DNA of 64,000 nt from Chersky-840 sp963848335 (GCA_963848335.1 CAWKDD010000001.1:1-64000), one strand, 5' to 3'; counted from the first letter of the stretch, positions 41,640 through 50,419 are shown. Made by a program: numbers and translations. Notes: a model not told the origin generated them from the letters alone.

Positions 41640-44068
41640 GGGCTGTCTCCTGGTCCTGCCGGCCCGGGACCGCTTCCCGGGGTGGGCCCTCCCAGCCACA
41701 GCCCGTCGGTCCCGGGGGCGGGCCCCGACGCGCCGGGCCCCGACGCGCCGGGCCCGGAGGGGCTCGGGCCGACCGGAGTCGTCCCGGTGCCGCCCGCCGC
41801 GGCCCGGGCCCCGTTCCCGGACCCGTCGCCCAAGGCAGAGCTCACGGCGCCGAGGAAGACGGGACGCAGCAGGTCGTCGCGCTCGAGCAGCTCGGAGATC
41901 GAGCCGTCGAAGCGGACCTCGCCGCGCTCGAGGAAGAAGGCGTGCTCGGCCAGGGTCATGGCCCGGTTCACGCTCTGTTCCACCAGGATCACGGTGGCCC
42001 CGTCCGCGTTCACCCGACGGACGATGTCCATAAGGCGCTCCACGGTCATGGGGGCGAGGCCGAAGGCGAGCTCGTCGATCATGAGGAGCCGGGGCTTGGT
42101 CATCATCACCCGGGCCAGCGCCAACATCTGCTGCTCGCCGCCCGACAGCGTGCCCGCAGGCTGGTCGAGCCGGGGCTCGAGCTCGGGGAACAGGCCCACA
42201 GCCTCGTCGAGGGCGATCTTGGCCCGGGAGGCGTCGCGCCGGAAGGAGTGCTCCCCGATGCGGAGGTTCTCCCGGACCGTCAAGCCCGGGAACGTCATCT
42301 TCCCCCCCACGAGCAGCGCGGCGCCGAGGTCGATGATCTGTTCAGGCTCGAGGTAGGTGCAGTTGGAGCCGAAGATCCGGATCACCCCGCGATGGGGGTG
42401 GTCGAGCCCGGCCACGGCCCGGAGCAGGGTGCTCTTCCCGGCGCCGTTGGTGCCCAGAAGAGCCACGATGTCGCCCTCGGGGACTTCCAGGTTGACGTCG
42501 AAGAGCACTTGCTGGGTCCCGTAGAAGAAGTCCATGTTGTGGATCTGCAGGGCCGGGATCTCGCCGCCCGACTGACGCCGCTTTCCCTCGGCGTAGCGTT
42601 CCAGGACGTCCTCGATGACGAGGGTGATGTCGCGCCGGACAAAACGCGAGCCGACGACGAGCAGCAGCCCACCCAGGGCGCACACGGGCCCGATGAAGGT
42701 CAACGCGGTGGTGACGTTGCTGGCGTCGCTGATGGCACCCAGGATGATGCCGCCCGCGAAGCCACCGAAGACGGCCGAGTACACCCCGAACATGGCGAAG
42801 CAGATGGAGCGCATCTCGGGTGGGGCGGTGGCGGCCAGCGTCTGGAAGATGGCGATGGCGATGGGCGCCACGGCGGCGTTGGCGAGGAATTGGAACAGCA
42901 CCACGAGCCAGAGCTTGGGCATGTAGAGCGACGCTGTGAACAGCGTTCCGTATGCGGTGATGCAGATCCCGGCCAGCACGAGCGGTGCTTGGGGGGCCCG
43001 CCGGAACAGCCGGTCGCCGACCGTGTAGGCGAGAGGGAGCCCGAGGAAGGCGGCCAGCCCGATGATGGCGTAGATGTGGCTTCGCTCTGCGGTCTTCAGG
43101 TGCCAGACCCGGACGAAGTACAGGTTGCCGAACAGCGACGCGCTGATACCGGCGAAGCCCAGGACCGCCACCGCTACCAGCTCGTAGTACAGCGAGCGGA
43201 TGCGCAACAGACGCGTGACGGCCGGGCCCAGCAGGACGCGTGGGGTGTGCTCCTGCTCGGCCTGGACGTCCATGCCGGCGGCTTTGAGGATGTGGCTGGA
43301 CTCGTTGGTGCCCTTGTCGGGTTCGCGGATGGTGAACAGTGACAGCGCGATGGGGATGCCCGCGGCTCCGAGGACGAGTCCCCACCGCCAGTCGTGGGTG
43401 TAGGCGACGACGGCTCCGAAGATGAGGATGCCCAGGGTCTGGGCGATGGGGTCTTGAAGGTAATGCCAGCTGAAGACCCGGCTGCGGGCCTCGGTCGGGT
43501 AGGCGTCGGAGAGATAGGAGTTGTGCACCGTGTTGTTGACCGCACTGCCCACCGACGCCAGCAGGTAGAGGATCACGAACCACCACACGTTGGGGGCCAG
43601 GGCCATGAGGGGCGCCAGCACGGCGAAGACGAGCAGGGCCACAGCCGAGACCACCTTGCGGCTGCCTCTGTCGGCCCACAGTCCGAGCGGGACGGCCCAC
43701 ACCAGCTGGGCCACCGAGGCCACGAAGGCCACCGCCCCCAGTCCGCTGTCACTGAGGTGGAACGACTTCTCGAGGTTGTTGCCCACCAGGTTGATGCCCT
43801 GCCCGAACATGTTGGGGACGATGGCGGCCAGGGTGAGCAGGACCAGGGGCGTGTACCCCGAGGCCCGCAGGATCCCCCGCAGCGGCGGGGGCTTGCCCTC
43901 GCCCACGCCGGGCATGAGGGCGACATCGGCCACGGCGTCTTTGTGGCGGCTCTTGCTCACCGCCTCCCGGAGCAGCTCGTCGGGGACGGTGAAGTTGAAC
44001 AGCGGCTCGTCGCCCCCGTAGAGCTCGGCCGCGCCTTCTCCGATGAGCTGGTCCCCCGTCGCCGGCAT
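41636..44068 (-). CDS. MFS permease fused to LivF-type ABC ATPase
   Basis: An 810-residue fusion. Residues about 70-475 are a 12-helix major facilitator, with motif A at 129-140 (GLWADRGSRKVV) and a cytoplasmic loop between helices 6 and 7 around 250-290. Residues about 503-745 are a LivF-like ATPase: Walker A GTNGAGKST (539-547), signature LSGGE (641-645), Walker B LLMIDE (661-666) continuing LAFGLAP, where LivF normally has PSLGLAP. The tail (750-810) is Pro/Gly/Ser-rich repeat. The downstream LivHM and LivG genes complete an ABC transporter using this ATPase half, so a secondary carrier is covalently tied to a primary pump. ATG 44068 opens the transport segment, 109 bases after the LarA stop. 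Confidence 0.92.
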   Translation of the reverse strand: MPATGDQLIGEGAAELYGGDEPLFNFTVPDELLREAVSKSRHKDAVADVALMPGVGEGKPPPLRGILRASGYTPLVLLTLAAIVPNMFGQGINLVGNNLEKSFHLSDSGLGAVAFVASVAQLVWAVPLGLWADRGSRKVVSAVALLVFAVLAPLMALAPNVWWFVILYLLASVGSAVNNTVHNSYLSDAYPTEARSRVFSWHYLQDPIAQTLGILIFGAVVAYTHDWRWGLVLGAAGIPIALSLFTIREPDKGTNESSHILKAAGMDVQAEQEHTPRVLLGPAVTRLLRIRSLYYELVAVAVLGFAGISASLFGNLYFVRVWHLKTAERSHIYAIIGLAAFLGLPLAYTVGDRLFRRAPQAPLVLAGICITAYGTLFTASLYMPKLWLVVLFQFLANAAVAPIAIAIFQTLAATAPPEMRSICFAMFGVYSAVFGGFAGGIILGAISDASNVTTALTFIGPVCALGGLLLVVGSRFVRRDITLVIEDVLERYAEGKRRQSGGEIPALQIHNMDFFYGTQQVLFDVNLEVPEGDIVALLGTNGAGKSTLLRAVAGLDHPHRGVIRIFGSNCTYLEPEQIIDLGAALLVGGKMTFPGLTVRENLRIGEHSFRRDASRAKIALDEAVGLFPELEPRLDQPAGTLSGGEQQMLALARVMMTKPRLLMIDELAFGLAPMTVERLMDIVRRVNADGATVILVEQSVNRAMTLAEHAFFLERGEVRFDGSISELLERDDLLRPVFLGAVSSALGDGSGNGARAAAGGTGTTPVGPSPSGPGASGPGASGPAPGTDGLWLGGPTPGSGPGPAGPGDSP

Positions 44069-44087
44069 CGCAGCGACACGCTAATCC

Positions 44088-44103
44088 CTGACGCATTCGT
44101 CAG
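44088..44103. promoter_or_regulatory. Palindrome upstream of the transporter genes, candidate operator
   Basis: A perfect inverted repeat CTGACG-CATT-CGTCAG, 20 bases before the start of the MFS-ATPase gene in the 109-base gap behind larA. Its position suits an operator or an attenuating hairpin controlling the transport genes separately from the catabolic genes. No regulator gene is linked, so the protein that would bind is unknown. Confidence 0.5.
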
Positions 44104-44177
44104 ACATTCGCAGGGAAGCATCCGCTGTGGCGGGCCAGCCACGGCCCGGGCCGATCCAGGAGACGGCCCGGGCCGAT

Positions 44178-45479
44178 TCAGGACGAGGTGGCCGAGGCGA
44201 CGGTGAGCGGTCCGAAGGGGAGGACGCCGAGCCGGGGGCGGCGCCCCGTGCCCAGGCCGCGACCCGCGGTGTCGAGGGCCTCGGCCACCGCCTCGCTCAC
44301 GTCGTCGACCGGTCGGAGGAAGGCGGTGCGGACCTCGTCGTCGGACAACCCCCGGCTGTGGAGCCACACCTCGGCGTGGTGCAGGACGCGGCCCAGGACC
44401 TGGGCCTGCCAGCGGTCCGTCTCCGAGGGCCCGTCCCCGCCGCCCAGCGCGTCGGGGTTCGGCGCGCCCGCCAACAGGCGCGCGAAGGCGCCCCCCTCCG
44501 GCGTGCCGTCCGCACACTCGGCCGCCATCACGATGGTCCCCCCCGCCCGGACCACGCGTTCGGCCGCCGCCATGCCCTTCACCGCTTGGTACAGGTTGCG
44601 GTCGAGGGGGTAGCCGCCGTTGGTGGTGAGGACGACGTCGAAGGGGGCTCCCACCGACTGCACCGACGTCCGCTCGACGAACCGGCAGGCCGCGGCGTGC
44701 CCCGCCGGCAGGCAGCCGGCGAAGACGGCGGTGAGCTCACGGCGCTGGTTGATGGCCACGTCGAGGGAGATCGTCGGGGGTGCCAGCGCCACCGCGGCGC
44801 GCACGAAGTCGTGGACGGGGTTCCCCTCGGTGACGAGCCAGGTGGCGCGGGGGTCGGCGATCCGGCTCGGGCTGTGGGCCTCCAGGATGGTCTCGAGGGC
44901 GGCCAGGCCCGGGCAGGCGCCCTTCGGTCCACCGCTGAAACCGGCGAAGAAGTGCGGTTCGACGAACCCCGTCAGGATCCGCACGTCGGCTTGGACGTAG
45001 CGTCGATCGATCCTGACGGGAGTCCCGTCGACGAGGCCGACCTCGACGTGATCGTCGTCGTCGGCGCGGTGTTGATGGATGGCGTAGCGGGCGGCGATGT
45101 CGGATCCCACCAGCTCGACCATCTCGTCGGCCGTGGCCTGGCGATGGGTTCCCGTGGCACAGAGCAGCTCCACGTGCTCCGGTCCGGCTCCGAGTCGTTC
45201 CAGTTCGGCGAGCAAGGGGGGGAGCACGGTCCGGTTGGGCATGGGCCGGGTGAGGTCGGGGAAGACGACCACCACCCTCGGGCTGGGCGCCCCCGGCCCG
45301 GTGGCGGAACCCACCAGCTCCGAGAGCGGGGGGCCTTCCACCGGTGCCCGCAGCGCCTCGGTCACGGCCCTTGCCTGATCGGGCAATCCGGGCAGGTCGG
45401 TGGCGGTGACGATCACGGCGTCATCGGGCACCCGGGCCACGATCCCGTTCCGGCCGTAGGCCAGACGGACGTCTTTCAT
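44178..45479 (-). CDS. larA: LarA-family nickel-dependent 2-hydroxyacid racemase/epimerase
   Basis: A 433-residue LarA homolog. The conserved residues are in place: Asp75 and Arg78 in FPDLTRPMPN, His112 in GTHRQ, His176 and Lys186 in EPHFFAGFSGGPKGACPG, and His202. In lactate racemase the Lys carries the nickel-pincer nucleotide cofactor. The family includes lactate, malate and phenyllactate racemases and a D-gluconate 2-epimerase, so a sugar-acid substrate is possible here. The cofactor genes larB, larC and larE are not in the window. The start codon lies inside an 8-bp tandem repeat. It follows the FGGY kinase gene by 84 bases. Confidence 0.88.
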   Translation of the reverse strand: MKDVRLAYGRNGIVARVPDDAVIVTATDLPGLPDQARAVTEALRAPVEGPPLSELVGSATGPGAPSPRVVVVFPDLTRPMPNRTVLPPLLAELERLGAGPEHVELLCATGTHRQATADEMVELVGSDIAARYAIHQHRADDDDHVEVGLVDGTPVRIDRRYVQADVRILTGFVEPHFFAGFSGGPKGACPGLAALETILEAHSPSRIADPRATWLVTEGNPVHDFVRAAVALAPPTISLDVAINQRRELTAVFAGCLPAGHAAACRFVERTSVQSVGAPFDVVLTTNGGYPLDRNLYQAVKGMAAAERVVRAGGTIVMAAECADGTPEGGAFARLLAGAPNPDALGGGDGPSETDRWQAQVLGRVLHHAEVWLHSRGLSDDEVRTAFLRPVDDVSEAVAEALDTAGRGLGTGRRPRLGVLPFGPLTVASATSS

Positions 45480-45516
45480 CTCGTCATCCCGTCATCTCGT
45501 CATCTCGTCATCTCGT
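45477..45516. repeat. 8-bp tandem repeat spanning the larA start codon
   Basis: Five units of CATCTCGT (one unit has CATCCCGT) on the plus strand; on the minus strand each unit reads ACGAGATG or ACGGGATG and supplies an ATG. The last ATG is the larA start at 45479. Because eight is not a multiple of three, the repeated ATGs lie in different frames, so copy-number change would alter the leader rather than the protein. Confidence 0.8.
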
Positions 45517-45563
45517 CACGTCGCAATCGGTGGACTGATGGGTCTCTCCACGCCGTGAGGTCT

Positions 45564-47103
45564 TCACCCGCCGAGGGCCACGACCGCCTCGGCGGCGGCG
45601 TCGACCGTCGGTCGCAGCCTCCGGTAGCACGCCAGCATGGTGGCATCGGGCGCCATGTCGGCGTCGACGGGGTCGACGCGTTCGAGATACAGACGCAGGC
45701 GGTCGGGAACGGGTTCGTCGTGGGCCCCTTCCTCGTGGCCGAGTTCCTCTTGTCCGAGACCGGCTCCGGTGGCCTCCGCCACGACCATGGCGGCCCCTGC
45801 CGACGCCGCCTCTCCCGAGCGCCTGCGACGCGCCGGCAGCCCGGTGACGGCGGTCAGGATCTCGGTCCACAAGGCGTTGTCGGCTCCGCCCCCGCCGAGC
45901 ACGAGGCCCTGAGGCCGGGACGCGTCGGGGCGCGCCCCGGTGACCGATTCCAGGCACCGTTCCACGTCCCACGCCACCGATTCGACGACGGCGCGGGCCA
46001 TGTCGCCGACGTCGTGGTCGAACGACAGTCCCAGCACGGCCCCGCGCGCCGTGTCGCGCCACCACGGTGCCCGCGCCCCGCCGAACCAGGGCAGCGCGAT
46101 GACGCCCGCGCGCTCCGGGCGGGCTCGAAGCGGCGCGCCGCATGAGCGCGCCGGCTTCCAGGCCGGCCAGGCGCGCCAGCCATTCGACCAGGGACCCGGC
46201 GGCCGACAGGCCGCCCTCGAGCAGCCACCCACCGAGGGCTCCCCGCGTGACGATCACCGATGGGGGAGGCTCCAGACGACGGCGGACGGGAACCGACACG
46301 TTGGCCGTCGTGCCCCACGACACCATGGGCCAGGTCTCCGACGAGCCCGCGCCGAGGACTTCGCAGGCGCGGTCGCCGGCACCGATCACGACGGGGATGC
46401 CGGGGGCCAGACCGAGCTCGTGGGCAGGTCCACCGAGCAGGCCGCCCAGCACGGTGTCCGACGGCACGGCACCGGGCAGGAGGTGGGCCACCGGGTCGAC
46501 GAGCCCGGGCAACAGCGGGCCGATGCCGTCGTCGGACATCTCGAACAGACCCGTGGCCGACGCCAGGGAGTGATCGGTGGCCACCTCTCCGGTGAGCCGC
46601 CACGCCACGAGGTCGCGCGGGGCGAGGAGCCAGCGTGCGGCCCGGAGGGTGCGGGGTTCGTGGTGCTCGAGCCAGGAGACCTTGGCCGCCACGGATCCGG
46701 CCTCGAGCACCACCCCGGTACGGCTCCGCACCACGTCGGCCCCGTGGTCCCCGAACGAGCGGGCCAGGGCGACGGCCTCGGCGGCGGCGCGCCGGTCGGA
46801 CCACACCAGCGCGGGCCCGAGGGGGGTGGCGTCGGCGGACACCGGGACGAAGGTCTGCCGGGCGGCCGCGAACCCGACGGCGGCGACGGCACCGAACGCG
46901 GCCCCGGCCCGCGCCCCGAGATCGGCCCGCGCCGCCGCGCAGGCGTCGACGACCGAAGGCCACCACGTCCCCGGGTCCTGCTCCACGCGGCTGCCGGCCG
47001 AGTACGTGCTGCGAAGGGCGCTGCGCCCCAGCGCCACCGGACCGCCGTCGCCCCACACCACCACCTTCGTGACGCTGGTGCCGAGGTCGACGGTGAGGAT
47101 CAC
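45564..47103 (-). pseudogene. FGGY-family carbohydrate kinase (xylulokinase-like), one frameshift
   Basis: A sugar kinase of about 512 residues split over two frames. The first frame, from GTG 47103, has the N-terminal phosphate-binding MILTVDLGTSVTKVVVWGDG, then ALVWSDRRAAAEA, PVVIGAGDRACEVLGAG and VSWGTTANVSVPV. Near 46105-46130 a single-base change moves the reading into the second frame, which continues GVIALPWFGGARAPWW, the adenosine motif GLVLGGGGADNALWTEI, and ends at 45564. If the frameshift is a sequencing error the gene is intact; if real, the kinase is inactive. It overlaps the aldolase stop by four bases. FGGY kinases phosphorylate pentuloses, hexuloses and polyols; here the product would feed the aldolase. 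Confidence 0.85.
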
Positions 47104-48020
47104 GCCGAGACGACGCCCGCAGTGCCCGCCGACTGCCCGGCTCCCCCGGCTCCGGCGCCACGGGCCGAAGCGCGCCCCGGTCGCGCCCCGTCGTGCACGG
47201 CCTCGGCGACCAGACGCGCCATCGTCGCCGGATCGGGGTCCTGGAACACCACGCGCCCGACGGCGAGCCCGGCGGCTCCGCCCGCCATGGCGTCCCGGAT
47301 CTCGGCCAGGACGTGGTCCCGGGCCTCGCCGGTGTCGGGCTCGTTGCCGCGCCCCTCGACGCCGGGCCCGTGTCCGGCAACCCCCGGTCGCCGCGGTCCA
47401 CCCAGAAAGAGGACGGGCACTCCCACGCTCGCCACGATGCGGGCCACGGCGTCCACGCGGGCCGTCCCGGGGGCGACGTCGGGGACGGGCACCTTGAGCA
47501 CGGGGGCGCCGAGGTCATGGGCCACGATGGCCGCGTACACGATCGAGTCGGTGTCACGCGCCATCTTGCCCTCACGCCACGTCAGGGACTCCACCAGCGC
47601 CTCGAGCCCGGCGGCGCGCGCCGACTCCAAGACCTGGCCCAGCAGCTCGAGGGCGGGCGCGGTCAGGGGGTCGGCCAGGTCGATGCGCGTCATGTGCTTG
47701 ATGCCCGTCCATCCCTCGGCGCCGGCACGCTCGACGCTCGCCACGGCACGGTCGTCGAGCTCGAAGGCGCTCGAGGCGAGCCCGGTGCGGTTGATGGAGA
47801 GGTAGGTGCGGTGCCGGGGCTCGACTGCGCCCGATGCCGCCAGGTCACGCAGGGGCTGGGTGCTCGCCAGGATCCCGTCGCAGAACGACAGGGCGGTCGT
47901 GAGGGCCCCGAGGTACTGCTCGTAGGGCTCGATGGTGATCACGCCCCGAGCGCGATGATCGGCGGCCAGGATCACCACCGGCGCCTCGAGCGGCCCTGGG
48001 GACGAGGGCACCGACGTCAC
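47100..48020 (-). CDS. Class I aldolase of the DeoC/FbaB/LacD family
   Basis: A 306-residue TIM-barrel aldolase. It opens VVILAADHRARGVITIEPYE, shows GILASTQPLRDL and GWTGIKHMTRIDL, and the Schiff-base Lys is in APVLKVPVPD, followed by VPVLFLGGPRRPG. Relatives include tagatose-bisphosphate aldolase (LacD) and sulfofructose-phosphate aldolase (YihT); which reaction occurs cannot be read by eye. The C-terminal 30 residues are a Gly/Ala/Arg tail. GTG 48020 overlaps the dehydrogenase stop, and the stop overlaps the kinase start, both by four bases. With the kinase upstream in metabolism and the reductase beside it, it fits a kinase-aldolase-reductase route. Confidence 0.87.
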   Translation of the reverse strand: MTSVPSSPGPLEAPVVILAADHRARGVITIEPYEQYLGALTTALSFCDGILASTQPLRDLAASGAVEPRHRTYLSINRTGLASSAFELDDRAVASVERAGAEGWTGIKHMTRIDLADPLTAPALELLGQVLESARAAGLEALVESLTWREGKMARDTDSIVYAAIVAHDLGAPVLKVPVPDVAPGTARVDAVARIVASVGVPVLFLGGPRRPGVAGHGPGVEGRGNEPDTGEARDHVLAEIRDAMAGGAAGLAVGRVVFQDPDPATMARLVAEAVHDGARPGRASARGAGAGGAGQSAGTAGVVSA

Positions 48021-48913
48021 TCCACTCCGGGCACCCCGGCCAGGCGGAGCACCACCTTGGCCAGGGCGGAGAAGTCCTCGCGCCCGTACCCGGCGCTCGA
48101 CGCGGCGGTGAGCGCCTGGCGGGCGGTGGCGGTGGAGGTCATGGGCACCCCGGCCCGAGCCGCGTAGGCGAGGGCGAGGTCGAGGTCCTTGGCCATCAGG
48201 TCGGTCATGAACCCGGGTTGCCACCCGTTGGACGCCGGGCTGTCGGGGACCACACCGGGCACGGGCAGCCGGGTGCGCACGGCCACGCAGTCCCCCGTCG
48301 AGTGCACGAGCACTTCGAGCAGCTTGGCCATGTCCACCCCCGAGCGCAGGGCCAGGGCGGTGGCCTCGGCGGTGGCCACCATCTGGGCGGCGTAGATCAG
48401 GTTGTTGCAGAGCTTCACGACCTGGCCCATTCCCGGGCCCCCCACGTGCACGATCAGGCCCGCCATGGGCTCGAGTGCGGGCCGGGCGTCCTCGAGGGTG
48501 GCGGCGTCCCCCCCGACCATCAAGGTGAGCGTGCCCTTCTTGGCGCCCACGGTCCCCCCCGACACCGGCGCGTCGAGGTACCGGGCGCCGGCCGCGCCCA
48601 CCCGGGCGTGCTGGGCCCGCTCGACGTCGGGGTCGATGGTGGAGCAGTCCACCACGATGGTGCGGGCGCCGAGGGCCGGCACCACGGCGTCCATCACCTC
48701 GACGACCTCGGGGGAGTTGGGGACGCAGAGGATGAGGACCTCGCTGGATCTCGCCACCTCGGCGGGGGTGCCACCGTCGAGGGCGCCGAAGGCGACGGCC
48801 TCCTCCATCGGTGGCCTGCTGCGCGAGGTCACGGCCACCTGATGACCGGCGGCGACGAGGTTGCGCGTCATGGGGAGGCCCATGGCTCCGAGGCCGACGA
48901 AACCCAGCTTCAC
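48017..48913 (-). CDS. 3-hydroxyisobutyrate dehydrogenase-family reductase (beta-hydroxyacid dehydrogenase)
   Basis: A 298-residue beta-hydroxyacid dehydrogenase. The nucleotide-binding start is MKLGFVGLGAMGLPM, the substrate signature is DAPVSGGTVGAKKGTL (Ser118-Gly-Gly), and catalytic Lys167 is in GMGQVVKLCNN. The family covers 3-hydroxyisobutyrate dehydrogenase, tartronate semialdehyde reductase and sulfolactaldehyde reductase (YihU, the same length). Next to an aldolase, reduction of a C3 aldehyde cleaved from a sugar phosphate is the simplest role. It follows the second GH4 gene by 52 bases and precedes the aldolase with a four-base overlap. Confidence 0.9.
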   Translation of the reverse strand: MKLGFVGLGAMGLPMTRNLVAAGHQVAVTSRSRPPMEEAVAFGALDGGTPAEVARSSEVLILCVPNSPEVVEVMDAVVPALGARTIVVDCSTIDPDVERAQHARVGAAGARYLDAPVSGGTVGAKKGTLTLMVGGDAATLEDARPALEPMAGLIVHVGGPGMGQVVKLCNNLIYAAQMVATAEATALALRSGVDMAKLLEVLVHSTGDCVAVRTRLPVPGVVPDSPASNGWQPGFMTDLMAKDLDLALAYAARAGVPMTSTATARQALTAASSAGYGREDFSALAKVVLRLAGVPGVE

Positions 48914-48965
48914 GAGGACCTCCGCTTTCTGATTGGTGACCCAGTGCTCGACTGGGTCGGTGCGG

Positions 48966-50312
48966 TCAGCTGAACTGGGGGAGCCACCGGGAGGTGCCCT
49001 CGAGCAGCTCGTCGACCATGGCCTCGGTGTCGCGCAGGTCGCCGCGTCCCGCCAGCGGGTCGAGGGCGAAGGCCTGCTGTGCCAGGGCGCGGTCCCCGGT
49101 GAGCGCCGCCTCCACCGTCAGCTCCTGGACGGCGACGTGGCGGCGCAGGAGCTCGGCGAACGGTGCCGGCGCCGGTGCGACGTCGCGTCCGCGCATGCCG
49201 TCGCCGTCCACCACGCAGATCGACTCCACCACGGCGTCGGCAGGGAGGTCGGGGCACTGGCCCGCGTTGGGGAGGTTGAGCGGGAGCTCGCGGTGCGTGC
49301 CCGTCACCAGCGAGTCGATCACAGGTGCCACGAGCTCACCGGAGTCCCAGGTGGCCAGCTCCTCCTTGCCGGCGAGCACGGCGTCGACTTCGGCGATGTA
49401 GCCGTCCTGGTGCTCTTCCCGGCGGGCGATGGGGGTCAGCTCGATGCCCCAGGCCGCGCCCCAGCCCGATTCCTCGGTCAGCACCCCCGGCATGAACTCG
49501 GCCAGGTGGCGGTCGTTGGCGCCCAGCAGCGCCCCCCACCGGTCGAGGAGGGTCAGCTTCAGCAGGTGACGACGCGCGAAGTCGAGCTTCGAGAACGGCT
49601 CTGCCTCGGGTTGCCCCGGCGTGGGGGCCAGGGCGTCGAGGCCGCCGAGCTCGTCGACCATCTCGGCCAGCAATTCGAATCCGTCGGCGCCGTCCACGTC
49701 GACCTCGCAGATCACGGGGAAGTGGTTGACGCCCTCGATGACGGGGCGCACCGCGGTGTGCGGTTTCTGAAAGGCGATGGCCAGGTCCATGCAGAAGCCG
49801 CCGACCTCGTGGCACAGCCCGACGGTCTTGAGCCTGGTCTCCCGGCACACGGTGCGCGTGAGCGTCGTCATGGGGTTGGTGATGTTCAAGAGCCAGGCGT
49901 CGGGACACTGGTCTTCCATGTCGTGCCCGATGCCGGCCAGCACGGGGATGTTGCGCAGTGCCCGGTTGATCCCGCCGGGGCCGACGCTGTCGCCCACCGA
50001 CTGGTGGATGCCGTGCCGGGCGGGCACGTCGATGTCGACCGCCATGCTCTTGAAGCCGCCCGTCGAGATGGTCACCACCACGAAGTCGGCACCGTCGAGG
50101 GCCCGGCGCTGGTTCGTGGTCGAAGACACCGTCACCTTGGACCCGAGCTTGTCGTCCGCGATGCGGGCGATGGCCTCCATCTTCTCGAGGGGAGCGGGAT
50201 CGATGTCCTCGAGCACCAGGTGCATCCCCGCCAGCGACGGTGTACCCAGGAGATCGGTGATCAGCTTCGGTGACCACTGGTAGCTGCCGCCGCCGATGAT
50301 TGTGACCTGCAT
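48966..50312 (-). CDS. Glycoside hydrolase family 4 NAD-dependent glycosidase (CHEV type)
   Basis: A 448-residue GH4 enzyme and first gene of the island's main operon. It has MQVTIIGGGSYQWSPKLITD for NAD binding, Asn146 in NITNPMT, metal-ligand Cys167 within LCHEV and His197 in GVNHFP. The CHEV motif is that of alpha-glucosidase-type members. The reaction should be NAD+- and Mn2+-assisted cleavage of a glycoside inside the cell. It differs from the paralog at 31409 mainly in this motif and in the C-terminal half. ATG 50312 follows GGGAGGATG. Confidence 0.9.
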   Translation of the reverse strand: MQVTIIGGGSYQWSPKLITDLLGTPSLAGMHLVLEDIDPAPLEKMEAIARIADDKLGSKVTVSSTTNQRRALDGADFVVVTISTGGFKSMAVDIDVPARHGIHQSVGDSVGPGGINRALRNIPVLAGIGHDMEDQCPDAWLLNITNPMTTLTRTVCRETRLKTVGLCHEVGGFCMDLAIAFQKPHTAVRPVIEGVNHFPVICEVDVDGADGFELLAEMVDELGGLDALAPTPGQPEAEPFSKLDFARRHLLKLTLLDRWGALLGANDRHLAEFMPGVLTEESGWGAAWGIELTPIARREEHQDGYIAEVDAVLAGKEELATWDSGELVAPVIDSLVTGTHRELPLNLPNAGQCPDLPADAVVESICVVDGDGMRGRDVAPAPAPFAELLRRHVAVQELTVEAALTGDRALAQQAFALDPLAGRGDLRDTEAMVDELLEGTSRWLPQFS

Positions 50313-50419
50313 GTCGTCATCCTCCCAGAGGGATCGGCGAAACTCCGCCGGTCCTGGTCCGGAGGCTAAGTGATCGAGCAGGCCGGGGGCCATACCCCCG
50401 GTGGCGAACCCGGGGTCCT

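Noticed and set aside
39747..42356. Long plus-strand open frame opposite the transporter genes (869 codons)
   Set aside because: Its translation is His/Asp/Arg/Gln-rich, typical of an antisense shadow of GC-rich genes; the minus strand holds clear LivHM and MFS-ATPase proteins.
45940..47805. Long plus-strand open frame opposite the FGGY kinase and aldolase
   Set aside because: Arg/Pro/Ala-rich shadow without domains; the minus-strand genes explain the coding signal.
31409..50312. Firm assignment as a sulfoquinovose operon
   Set aside because: The aldolase and reductase families fit, but no YihV-type kinase or YihS isomerase is present, the kinase is FGGY, LarA is unexplained, and specificity residues could not be aligned by eye. 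Kept as a hypothesis only.
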